Assembly (NCBI RefSeq): GCF_040529335.1
Contig: NZ_CP159534.1
Span: 6,386,001-6,450,000, forward strand
From: Streptomyces sp. HUAS MG91
GTDB lineage: Bacteria > Actinomycetota > Actinomycetes > Streptomycetales > Streptomycetaceae
Reading direction: 5' to 3'
Length of the DNA: 64,000 nt
How positions within the stretch are numbered: the first letter of the stretch is position 1; each line of letters starts with the position of its first letter. Shown piece by piece: positions 34,921-42,878 of the stretch. The translations under genes and the position numbers were made by a program. The notes below the pieces were generated by a model, which worked only from the letters and a program-made list of their open reading frames with translations, made no database searches and was not told the DNA's origin.

Positions 34921-34944
34921 GTTGTTACATGACAACCGTAACAA
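34921..34944. promoter_or_regulatory. Candidate GntR operator
   Basis: TTGTTAC (34922-34928) and GTAACAA (34938-34944) form a perfect 7-bp dyad; overlapping it, GTTGT(TACATG)ACAAC forms a second. The GT/AC-rich symmetry is typical of GntR sites, and it lies about 22 bp upstream of the first gene of the GntR operon, as for autoregulation. Confidence 0.6.
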
Positions 34945-35212
34945 GTTCAGGTGGCGGGGCACTCCTCATCCTCCCGTCGCTGCCGGCCGGCGGAGGGCGG
35001 CCGGGACGTGGGGAGCCGCGGCCCGTCGGCCTCCTGAGGAGGGAGGTCGAGCCCGGGAGGACGGCCGTGGCGCGGTGCGCGCCCATGAGAATTTCACGGG
35101 TGCGCACCGCGCCGGGATCGTTGCCGGGCCCGGCGACCCGCACGGTTTTCGCAGCGCTGACCGGATCGCCCGGCCGGAGCCGACGCCCCACCGCCGTGCG
35201 ACGCTTGCCCGC

Positions 35213-36379
35213 ATGATCAAGAGCGGTGGGGTGGTGGCCCGGCACGCGCTGGGCTGGGCCGTGGGGGCCTACGCGCTGATGTTCGCGTTGGTCGCCGGGG
35301 TCTTTCTGGCCGAGGTGACGCGCACGAGGCCGGCCGCCCACGCGGTCGCGGTCGGTCTGGTCGCGCTCGCCGTCACGGGCGCCGCACAGATGGTGTGGTG
35401 GCGCGGGCTGTGGGCGGGGCGGCGGTCCGCGCGCTCGCCGTGGCCGATGCTCGCCGTGCAGGCGGTTGTCGCCCTCGTGCCGCTGAGCGTGCTGCCCGAG
35501 GAGTGGTTGTACGTACCCGGACTGCTCGTCGCCTCCGGGCTGCTCGTGCTGCATGCGCCGCTCAACTGGTGGGTGGCGGGCGGCGCCGCGGCCGGACTCG
35601 CCGCCCTGGTGGCGATCTCGCCGGTGGACAATCGGCTCGGTGCACAGCGCATGCTGCTCGTGCTGGCCGCCGGACTCCTCGTCCACGGCCTGGTGTGGTT
35701 CGCCACCGCGCTCGCCCGCATCGACGCCGAACACCGCTACGACATGGACCTCGCCGTTCTGCGCGAACGCGAACGAATGGCACACGACCTGCACGATCTG
35801 CTCAGCGTCCGGCTGAGTGAGGTCAGCGTGCGCGGCGAGGTGGCATTGCGCAGGATCGCCGAGGGCGACGTGGACGGTGCCCGCGCGGAGGTCGACACCG
35901 TGCTCGCCGCGGCGCGCGCTGCTCAGGAGGAGATGCGGGCCTCGGTGCGAGGCCGATGGTCTCTTTCGTACCGGGACGAACTGCGGGCCGTGGAAGGACT
36001 GTTACGGGCGGACGGCATACGGACGCGGGTGACCGGCCGCCTCCACGCGCTTCCCGCCGAGGTGGAGCGGGCGCTCGCACTCACGCTGCGGGAAGGCGCG
36101 GCGAACGTGCTGCGGCACAGCCCTGCCTGCCGCAACGTCACCGTGCGGCAGGCGGCGGACACCGCCTCCGTACGCCTCGAACTGGTCAACGACCGGGCGG
36201 GGAACGGGGGCGGAAAGGTGCCGGGCAGCGGAGTGGACAGCCTGCGCGCGCGGGCGGTGGCTCTCGGCGGCGGGCTGACGGCGGTGCGGGACGCGGAAGC
36301 GGGGACGTACGTGCTTGTCGTGATCATTCCGTTGCCGGACGGTACTCATCCATGGGGTGCCCTCACCGGGTCTTCGTAA
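35213..36379 (+). CDS. NarL-type sensor histidine kinase
   Basis: This 388-residue protein has five or six membrane helices in its first 160 residues, then a HisKA_3 dimerisation segment ERERMAHDLHDLLSVRLSEV with the phospho-His in MAHDLHD, and an ATPase domain (LREGAANVLRHS as N-box, GVDSLRARAVALGGG as G-box). ATG 35213 is chosen; upstream codons lack bias. The response regulator follows after 27 bp. The signal sensed is unknown. Confidence 0.88.
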   Translation: MIKSGGVVARHALGWAVGAYALMFALVAGVFLAEVTRTRPAAHAVAVGLVALAVTGAAQMVWWRGLWAGRRSARSPWPMLAVQAVVALVPLSVLPEEWLYVPGLLVASGLLVLHAPLNWWVAGGAAAGLAALVAISPVDNRLGAQRMLLVLAAGLLVHGLVWFATALARIDAEHRYDMDLAVLRERERMAHDLHDLLSVRLSEVSVRGEVALRRIAEGDVDGARAEVDTVLAAARAAQEEMRASVRGRWSLSYRDELRAVEGLLRADGIRTRVTGRLHALPAEVERALALTLREGAANVLRHSPACRNVTVRQAADTASVRLELVNDRAGNGGGKVPGSGVDSLRARAVALGGGLTAVRDAEAGTYVLVVIIPLPDGTHPWGALTGSS

Positions 36380-36406
36380 CGGAGAGGACTCGTGGGAGGG
36401 GGAACC

Positions 36407-37033
36407 ATGCAGGTGACATCGATACTGATCGCGGACGACCACGCGATCGTGCTCGGTGGTCTCGCCTCGCTGCTCGACGCGGAGCCGGGACTGACGGTGA
36501 CCGCCGTCGCGGCCGCCGGCGAGGAGGTCCTGCCGGCGGCTCGGCGGGTACGGCCCGATGTGGCCCTCCTGGACATTCGGATGCCCGGGGAGCTCGACGG
36601 CATCGGCGCGGCGCAACTGCTCGCCCGGGAGCTCCCGGAGATCCGGGTGCTGATCATGACAGGGCTGGAGGGCGTCCCTGGGCAGGTACGCAGGGCACGG
36701 GCGGCGGGGGCGGCCGGGTTTCTGCCGAAGACGGCGCAGCCACGGGCGGTGGTGGCGGCGGTGCACCGCGTCGCGAAGGGCGGCACGGCGTACGACCCGG
36801 AACTGGTGGGGGAGGCCGCAGCGATCGGGCCGAGTCCGCTGACGGCACGCGAGCACCAGGTTCTCCTACGGCTGGCGCGAGGGGCCGACGCGAAACGGAT
36901 CGCACGGGAGCTGGGGCTGTCGCTGGGCACGGTGCGCAACCATCAGACGGCCCTGCTCGCGAAGCTGGGAGAGGGTACGCCGCTGGCGGCGGTGCGGATG
37001 GCCGTGGCGAACGGGTGGTTGCCCGGAATCTGA
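36407..37033 (+). CDS. NarL/FixJ-family response regulator
   Basis: This 208-residue protein starts at ATG 36407 with GGGAGGGGGAACC upstream. The receiver has LIADDHAIV and Asp56 in ALLDIRMPGELDG. The LuxR-type HTH is near 145-205: LTAREHQVLLRLARGADAKRIARE, then LGTVRNHQTALLAKLG. It is the partner of the preceding kinase. Targets are not evident. Confidence 0.9.
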   Translation: MQVTSILIADDHAIVLGGLASLLDAEPGLTVTAVAAAGEEVLPAARRVRPDVALLDIRMPGELDGIGAAQLLARELPEIRVLIMTGLEGVPGQVRRARAAGAAGFLPKTAQPRAVVAAVHRVAKGGTAYDPELVGEAAAIGPSPLTAREHQVLLRLARGADAKRIARELGLSLGTVRNHQTALLAKLGEGTPLAAVRMAVANGWLPGI

Positions 37034-37256
37034 GCGAGGGCGGCCCTGGGTTCCTGCGCCACTGGCGGAGCCTCCACGGGTTTCCTCCGGCTCTCCAGGG
37101 CCTCGCAACCGGCGGACCAGTAGGCGGCTGCCCCGGCAGCGGGCGGCCGCAACACCGCCGCCCTCCGGGCCCCTCGACATGAGAGATCGCTCATCTGGCC
37201 GCACCATGGGTTCAGAAAGGTGTCAAACCAGCCCATAGAACCGCTGGGAGGCTGAT

Positions 37257-37979
37257 GTGGTCATGGAGCGATCCGAGCAACGTGCTGTCGTCGCCGAGTT
37301 CCTCGGCACCCTTCTGCTGGTGTTCTTCGCCGTCGGCTCCGCCGTCATCGGCCTGAAGTTCATGGGGGCCCTGGGCGTCGCGCTCGCCTTCGGGTTCACC
37401 CTGCTCGCCCTCGCCTACGCCATCGGCCCGATCTCGGGCTGCCACGTCAATCCGGCGGTGACACTCGCGATGCTCGCGGCCGGGCGGATCGACGTGCGGC
37501 GGGCGGTGCTGTACTGGGTGGCCCAGTTCGCAGGTGCGATCGCCGGTGCGGCGCTGCTGTACTGGCTCGTGCAGTCGATCCCGGGGCTGGAGACCAGCGG
37601 CGCCTTCGGTTCGAACGGCTACGGCAGCCGCTCCGACGTCGGACTGAGCGGGGGCGGCGCGTTCCTCGCCGAGACCGTGCTCACCTTCCTCCTCGCCTAC
37701 GTCGTCCTGGCCGTGACCAGCCGGGTCGCGGTGGTCGGGTTCGACGGACTGCCGATCGGACTCGCGCTCGGCGTCATCCACATCGTCGGCATCCCGCTGA
37801 CCGGCACCTCCGTGAACCCGGCCCGTTCGCTCGGCCCGGCGCTCTTCGCGGGCGGGCAGGCCCTGTCGCAGCTGTGGCTGTTCATCGTGGCGCCGCTCGT
37901 CGGCGGGCTGCTCGCGGCCCTGGTCATCCGCCTCACCCACCCGGCGAACGAGCCCCGCGTGACGGCGGACGACGCCTGA
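37257..37979 (+). CDS. Aquaporin (AqpZ-like)
   Basis: This 240-residue MIP-family channel has both NPA loops (CHVNPAVTLAM and TSVNPARSLGPA) and six helices. The selectivity-filter positions resemble AqpZ: Phe in AFGFTLLAL, His in VIHIVGIP, Thr in PLTGTS and Arg in NPARS. These predict a water rather than glycerol channel. GTG 37257 follows GGGAGGCTGAT. It is monocistronic. Confidence 0.92.
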   Translation: MVMERSEQRAVVAEFLGTLLLVFFAVGSAVIGLKFMGALGVALAFGFTLLALAYAIGPISGCHVNPAVTLAMLAAGRIDVRRAVLYWVAQFAGAIAGAALLYWLVQSIPGLETSGAFGSNGYGSRSDVGLSGGGAFLAETVLTFLLAYVVLAVTSRVAVVGFDGLPIGLALGVIHIVGIPLTGTSVNPARSLGPALFAGGQALSQLWLFIVAPLVGGLLAALVIRLTHPANEPRVTADDA

Positions 37980-38039
37980 GGCGGCCGGAACCGGTCTGAC
38001 GTCCCCCGGCTCGCCCGGTGGTCGCCCGCCGGCAGCGCG

Positions 38040-38720
38040 TCAGTTGGTGTTGTGCGTCGGGTAGACCTGGACGTCGGTGTAGGCGCCCTTGATGTCCCCG
38101 GCGCCCGCGGGCCACTGGAGGCTCACGGTGTGGGTCTCGTTCGGGGGCGTCACCAGGATGTCGGTCGGCGACGAGAGGCTGTTGCCGCTGTTGTCGATCT
38201 CGTAGGCCAGGTCGAAGACGGCGGCGTCGCCGGGCTTCAGGGTGGTGATGCGCGGCTGGGCGGGGCCGCGCTCGATCGGGTTCGAGGTGTGGTCCTCGTC
38301 CTTGATGTCGACGCCGGGGAAGCCGGTCGCCGAGCAGGTGGTCGAACCCCGGTTGATCATCGTGATGTTGATGCGGCCGGTGTTCTTGTCCGGCGCGGCG
38401 TCCACGGCGTCGATGGCCAGGTCCGCCGTCTTGCAGAACGTGACCTTGCTGCCGGTCTGCGTCGCACCGTTCGAGGTGGTCCCGGTGCCCTTCCCGGAGC
38501 CCGAGCCCGAGCCGTCCGACGCCTTCGCGTCGCTGCCCGAGGACGAGGACGAGGAGGACTCGTTCGACCCGTTCGACTCGTTGGGCGCCGACGACGAGGA
38601 GGAAGAGGAGGAGCCCTTGGCCGACGCGTCCGTCCCGGAGTCGTCGCCGCCGCAGGCGGTGAGCGAGAAGGTGGCGGCGAGGCTGACGGCGGCGAGAGCG
38701 GCGATGCGGATGGACTTCAC
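38040..38720 (-). CDS. DUF4232 lipoprotein
   Basis: This 226-residue lipoprotein has a signal peptide ending at lipobox LTAC (Cys23), then about 65 residues of Ser/Gly/Asp linker, and a beta-sandwich domain of the DUF4232 type (TINITMINRGSTTCSATGFPGV reads as INITMINRGSTTCS here; then PAQPRITTLKPGDAAVFDL). Two Cys in the domain (KVTFCKTADL and STTCSATG) may form a disulfide. These are surface lipoproteins of unknown ligand. Convergent with the aquaporin gene. Confidence 0.9.
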   Translation of the reverse strand: MKSIRIAALAAVSLAATFSLTACGGDDSGTDASAKGSSSSSSSSAPNESNGSNESSSSSSSGSDAKASDGSGSGSGKGTGTTSNGATQTGSKVTFCKTADLAIDAVDAAPDKNTGRINITMINRGSTTCSATGFPGVDIKDEDHTSNPIERGPAQPRITTLKPGDAAVFDLAYEIDNSGNSLSSPTDILVTPPNETHTVSLQWPAGAGDIKGAYTDVQVYPTHNTN

Positions 38721-38844
38721 GGTGTTCCCCCATGAGTAGCTCTGTGTGTGCGGTCGGGAATATTTGTATCCCGCACGGAGTCACAGGCGGTCCTCTGCCG
38801 CGTCTTCGTTCTGTCACAGGGAAATCGGCTTCGGTAACAGAGCC

Positions 38845-39354
38845 TCACGGAGCGAGCGGTACCTCGGCCAATTCCCGCCAGCCGGCGGGCGTCAAGGCCA
38901 CCACGTGCACCGATGTCAGCTCCGCGCTGATCGGCAGCAGGGTTTCGGCGCGGTCGGCGACGGCCTCCGCCACCTGGGCGTCGGCGTCCAGGGCCACCGT
39001 GAGGTGCACCGGCGGATTGGGGCCGAACCGGCCGCCGTACGGGACTTGGTGCGGGAACGCCGCCCGTACGGCGGTGGCCGCGGCCCCCAGTTCGGGCACC
39101 GGGACCGCCACGAAACCGTCGTGCCGCTCCACCTCGGCGAGCCGGACCGGGATCCGGCCGACGGGAGTCGCGCCCCGCAACCGCTCCAGGGCAGAGTCGT
39201 CGACCCGGTCGGCGGGCAGCCACGGGTAGAGCAGCGCGGCGTGCGCCGGGACACCGGGCCGCACCACGCGCGGGTCCACTTCGGCGGCCAGCGTCAGCAG
39301 CGGCTGCGCCTGCGGCACCAGGGCCAGTACGGCCGTCGTTCCCCACGGGGGCAT
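38845..39354 (-). CDS. 2'-5' RNA ligase family protein
   Basis: This 169-residue protein starts at ATG 39354 after GAGGGACGAACC. It has the 2H-phosphoesterase layout of two duplicated lobes, with His in PAHAALLYPW near residue 39 and in VHLTVALDA near 121. The second is a canonical HxT(V) motif; the first is HxA, so activity may be altered. Relatives act on 2'-5' or cyclic phosphates of RNA. It sits 62 bp beyond the modC stop and may be the distal gene of the mod operon. Confidence 0.75.
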   Translation of the reverse strand: MPPWGTTAVLALVPQAQPLLTLAAEVDPRVVRPGVPAHAALLYPWLPADRVDDSALERLRGATPVGRIPVRLAEVERHDGFVAVPVPELGAAATAVRAAFPHQVPYGGRFGPNPPVHLTVALDADAQVAEAVADRAETLLPISAELTSVHVVALTPAGWRELAEVPLAP

Positions 39355-39416
39355 GGTTCGTCCCTCACTCGTGTCCCGGAGTCCCGGCACCGGCGGGGGC
39401 GTTCGCGACGCGTCCG

Positions 39417-40517
39417 TCAGGCGGGATAGGCGTGCGTCTGCGCCGCCTTCACCGTAGCCCAGACCTGCGCCCCCGGGTGCAGCCCGAGTTCGGCCGCGGC
39501 CACCGTCGTCAGACCGGCGGCGAGCGGGAGTTCGCCGGTGAGGTCGGCGCGGATCTGGTCGCCGTGGGTCTCCATGCCCGCGACCTCGCAGCGCCAGAGA
39601 TTGCGCGCGCTGGTCCCGGCGGGGCGGTCGCGGTACAGGGTCACCGCGGTCGGCGGGAACGTGACGAAGACCGGCCCCGTCAGCTCCTCGGTCGTGGTGA
39701 TCTCGGGCCCGTCCGGCAGCCGCACGGTGTGCCCGTCGGCCTGCCCCTGATACAGGTTCAGGCCGATGAGGTGGGCGATGTAGTCCGTCCGCGGATGGCG
39801 GGCGATGTGCCCCGGAGTGCCCTCCTGCACCACCTGGCCGTCCTCGATGACGACCAGCCGGTCGGCGAGGACCATCGCGTCGAGCGGATCGTGCGTGACG
39901 AGGACGGCCACCGCCTCGAACTCGGCCAGGTGGCGCCGCAGCTGGGCGCGGACCTCCAGCCGGGTACGGGCGTCGAGCGCGGCCAGCGGCTCGTCGAGGA
40001 GCAGCAGCCGGGGGTGGGTGGCCAGGGCACGGGCGAGGGCGACGCGCTGCGCCTGCCCGCCGGAGAGCCGGCGGGGCTTGGCACCCGCGTGCCCGGCCAG
40101 ACCCATGCGGTCCAGCCATCCCGCGGCCTGCGCCCGGGCCTCGGCCTTGGGCACGCCGTGGCAGCGCGGGCCGAAGGCGACGTTGTCCAGCGCCGTGAGG
40201 TGCGGGAAGAGCAGATAGTCCTGGAAGACGACGCCGACCGGGCGGCGCTCCGGCGGGACGCGCTCCAGCTCGGCGCCGTCCAGCCGCAGGTGACCGTCGG
40301 TCAGCGGGACGAGCCCGGCCAGCGCGCGCAGCGCCGTCGTCTTCCCGGCACCGTTGGGACCGAGCAGCGCGACGACGTCGCCGGGCGCGGCCGTCAGGGT
40401 CACGTCGAGCCGGAACGGCGGCCGCTCGACGACCAGCCGGGCGTCGAGGCCGGCACCGGAGGCGTCCTGCTTCTCCGGCACGGTCTTCTCGGACGCGGTG
40501 GGGTCGGTGTCGGTCAT
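39417..40517 (-). CDS. modC: Molybdate ABC transporter ATP-binding protein
   Basis: This 366-residue protein has Walker A GPNGAGKT, Q-loop VVFQDYLLFPHL, signature LSGGQAQRVALARAL, Walker B LLLLDEPLAAL and the switch His in VTHDPLDA. The C-terminal third is the regulatory region, with a TOBE/Mop-like end (MPGMETHGDQIRADLTG reads VAGMETHGDQIRADLTG here). ATGA overlap with modB shows coupling. It energises molybdate import for the molybdoenzymes encoded nearby. Confidence 0.92.
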   Translation of the reverse strand: MTDTDPTASEKTVPEKQDASGAGLDARLVVERPPFRLDVTLTAAPGDVVALLGPNGAGKTTALRALAGLVPLTDGHLRLDGAELERVPPERRPVGVVFQDYLLFPHLTALDNVAFGPRCHGVPKAEARAQAAGWLDRMGLAGHAGAKPRRLSGGQAQRVALARALATHPRLLLLDEPLAALDARTRLEVRAQLRRHLAEFEAVAVLVTHDPLDAMVLADRLVVIEDGQVVQEGTPGHIARHPRTDYIAHLIGLNLYQGQADGHTVRLPDGPEITTTEELTGPVFVTFPPTAVTLYRDRPAGTSARNLWRCEVAGMETHGDQIRADLTGELPLAAGLTTVAAAELGLHPGAQVWATVKAAQTHAYPA

Positions 40518-41374
40518 GAGGCGGTCATCCAACGGTCGCGCAGCCCCGCCAGTACGGCGATCGAGACGGCCAGCAGCACGAGGCTGAGGGCGATCGCCGC
40601 CTCCGGATCGCTCTGCAGGGCCAGGTAGACGGCGAGCGGCATGGTCTGGGTGCGGCCGGGGAAGTTGCCCGCGAAGGTGATCGTCGCGCCGAACTCGCCG
40701 AGCGCCCGCGCCCAGGCGAGCACCGCGCCCGCCGCGATGCCCGGTGCGATCAGCGGCAGGGTGACCCGGCGGAACGCGGTGAACCGGGAGGCGCCCAGGG
40801 TGGTGGCCGCCTCCTCGAAGCGCGGGTCGGCGGCGCGCAGCGTGCCCTCGACACTGATCACCAGGAACGGCATGGCGACGAACGCCTCGGCGACCACGAC
40901 TCCGGCGGTGGTGAACGGCAGGGTGATCCCGAACCACGAGTCGAGCCACTGACCCACGACGCCGTTGCGGCCGAGGGCGGACAGCAGCGCCACACCGCCG
41001 ACCACCGGCGGCAGCACCAGCGGCAGGGTGACCAGGGCCCGTACGACACCGCGTCCCGGGAACTCGACGCGGGCGAGCAGCCAGGCCAGCGGCACGCCGA
41101 TCACCAGGCTGACCGCGGTCGCGGCGGTCGCGCACAGCAGCGACAGGCGCAGCGCCTGCCACACCGACGCGCTGGTCAGCTGGTCGGGCAGATCGGACCA
41201 CGGGGTCCGTACGAGCAGCGCGAGCAGCGGCAGCACCAGGAACGCCAGGCCGATCAGCGCGGGCACCAGCAGCGGCAGCGGCGCGCCCCGGAAGTTCCGC
41301 CCGCCCGCGCGCCGGCGCCGCGGCCCACCCGTGCGGGGGTCGGCCGCGGCGCCGGTCCTGTCGAGCGAGGTCAC
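40514..41374 (-). CDS. modB: Molybdate ABC transporter permease
   Basis: This 286-residue permease has five to six helices and the binding-protein-dependent transport EAA loop EEAATTLGASRFTAFRRVTLPL. The N-terminal 35 residues are a basic disordered tail. The GTG start overlaps the modA stop, and its own stop overlaps modC. Together they form modA-modB-modC. Confidence 0.92.
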   Translation of the reverse strand: MTSLDRTGAAADPRTGGPRRRRAGGRNFRGAPLPLLVPALIGLAFLVLPLLALLVRTPWSDLPDQLTSASVWQALRLSLLCATAATAVSLVIGVPLAWLLARVEFPGRGVVRALVTLPLVLPPVVGGVALLSALGRNGVVGQWLDSWFGITLPFTTAGVVVAEAFVAMPFLVISVEGTLRAADPRFEEAATTLGASRFTAFRRVTLPLIAPGIAAGAVLAWARALGEFGATITFAGNFPGRTQTMPLAVYLALQSDPEAAIALSLVLLAVSIAVLAGLRDRWMTAS

Positions 41375-42210
41375 GGCTTGAGGAACCCTGCCGAGGTCAG
41401 CACCTTCTGGCCCTCGGCGGACCGCACCAGCGCGATGAACGCCTTCGCGGCCGCGCTGTTCTTCGAGTCCTTCAGCTGCGCGATCGGGTAGTCGTTAATG
41501 GCCTGGGTCGACTCGGGGAACTCCACGCCCTCCACCTTGTCACCCGCGGCGTGCACGTCGGTCTTGTACACGACGGCCGCGTCGGCCTCCTTCAGCTCCA
41601 CCTTCGTCAGCGCGGCCTTGACGTCCTGCTCGTACGAGACCGGGGTGAGCTTGAGCTTGCTGCCGGTGAGGGCCTTGTCGGCGGCGGCGCCGCACGGCAC
41701 CTCCTTCGCGCACAGCACGACCTTCAGGTCCTTGTTGGTGAGGTCCTTCAGGGAGGCGACCTTGTCGGGGTTGCCCGGCAGGGTGGCGATCTCCAGCTGG
41801 TTGCGGACGAAGGTCGCCGGGGTGCCCGCTGCGGCGCCCTTGTCCGTGACGATCTTCATCGTCTTGGGGCTGGCGGCGGCGAACACGTCCGCCGGGGCGC
41901 CGCCGGTGATGCTCGCGGCCAGCGAGTCGCTGCCGCCGAAGCTGAAGGTCACCTTGGTGCCGGGGTGCTGCTTCTCGAACTGCTTGCCCAGCGTCGTGAA
42001 GCTCTCCTGGAGCGAGGCCGCGGCGAAGACGGTCACCGTGCCGGACAGCTTGTCGGATGACGACGCCGACGCGGAGGACGAGTCCGAGCCGCCGGACGAG
42101 TCGTCGGACGAGGAGCACGCGCTCACCGCCAGCAGTGCGGCGGCGCTCGCCCCGGTCACCTGCAGAATCCGGGTGGTGCGGCGGTTCCGGCGCACGGAGG
42201 GGGTCGTCAC
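41371..42210 (-). CDS. modA: Molybdate-binding lipoprotein
   Basis: This 279-residue lipoprotein has AGGAG seven bases before GTG 42210. Its signal peptide ends at the lipobox VSAC, then a Ser-rich linker and the ModA fold: VTVFAAASLQESF near residue 60 with the oxyanion-binding Ser, FGGSDSLAASI, GAPADVFAAAS and DAAVVYKTDV. It captures molybdate outside the membrane for ModBC. Divergent from a small molybdopterin-binding-fold gene. Confidence 0.93.
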   Translation of the reverse strand: MTTPSVRRNRRTTRILQVTGASAAALLAVSACSSSDDSSGGSDSSSASASSSDKLSGTVTVFAAASLQESFTTLGKQFEKQHPGTKVTFSFGGSDSLAASITGGAPADVFAAASPKTMKIVTDKGAAAGTPATFVRNQLEIATLPGNPDKVASLKDLTNKDLKVVLCAKEVPCGAAADKALTGSKLKLTPVSYEQDVKAALTKVELKEADAAVVYKTDVHAAGDKVEGVEFPESTQAINDYPIAQLKDSKNSAAAKAFIALVRSAEGQKVLTSAGFLKP

Positions 42211-42379
42211 GGGTGTACTCCTGTTCGGAATGGGTGCGTATTCGCTGAGCATACTGCCGCAAATACAAGGTGTAAGTGCATAGTTGAATCGCATGAGCCA
42301 GACTGGATGATCCGACAGATGGTATATGCGTTTGTCCAGGTGGTCCGGCCGGGTACGGTCCCCCGGGAGGTGGTGGCCC

Positions 42380-42859
42380 GTGAGTCGAACGCGCGCAGCT
42401 GCCCGTACGACCGCCGCCGTGGCGGAAGTGGTTCTCGCCGGTGATCTGGCCCGGCCGTCCCGGCTGACCGTCGCCGATCTGCTGGGCTGGCCCCAGCAGC
42501 AGGCGGAGGTCGCCTTCGAGTGCGCCACCAGCGGCGTCCGGCACCACCGCTTCACCGGCCCGCTCCTGCACGACGTACTGAGCGCCGCGGGGCCCGGCTT
42601 CGACCCGGCCCGGCGCAAGGACCGGCTGCGCTTCCTCATCGCCTTGACCGGCACCGACGGCCACCACAGCCTCATGTCCTGGGCCGAGATAGACCCCGAC
42701 TTCGGGCGGGCCCCGGTCCTGCTCGCGGCCACCATCGACGGCGCCCCGCTGGACCGGGCGGGACCGCAGCTGGTGCTGCCGCAGGACCGCTGCGGCGCCC
42801 GCTACGTCAGCGGGATCACCGCCATCCGCGTGGACGGCGGCTACCGCTCCTGGCCGTGA
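42380..42859 (+). CDS. Small molybdopterin-binding (SUOX-fold) protein
   Basis: This 159-residue protein has GGGAGGTGG before GTG 42380. It is an abbreviated oxidoreductase molybdopterin-binding domain: LTVADLLGWPQQQ, then AFECATSGVRHHRFTGPLLHDVLSAAG with the Cys at the position that ligates Mo in sulfite-oxidase-fold proteins, then LIALTGTDGHHSLMSWAEIDP and CGARYVSGITAIRV. It lacks the dimerisation domain. It may bind cofactor or act as a small reductase subunit. Convergent with the xanthine-dehydrogenase-type gene. Confidence 0.75.
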   Translation: MSRTRAAARTTAAVAEVVLAGDLARPSRLTVADLLGWPQQQAEVAFECATSGVRHHRFTGPLLHDVLSAAGPGFDPARRKDRLRFLIALTGTDGHHSLMSWAEIDPDFGRAPVLLAATIDGAPLDRAGPQLVLPQDRCGARYVSGITAIRVDGGYRSWP

Positions 42860-42878
42860 GCAGCGGTCTCCCGCCGCC

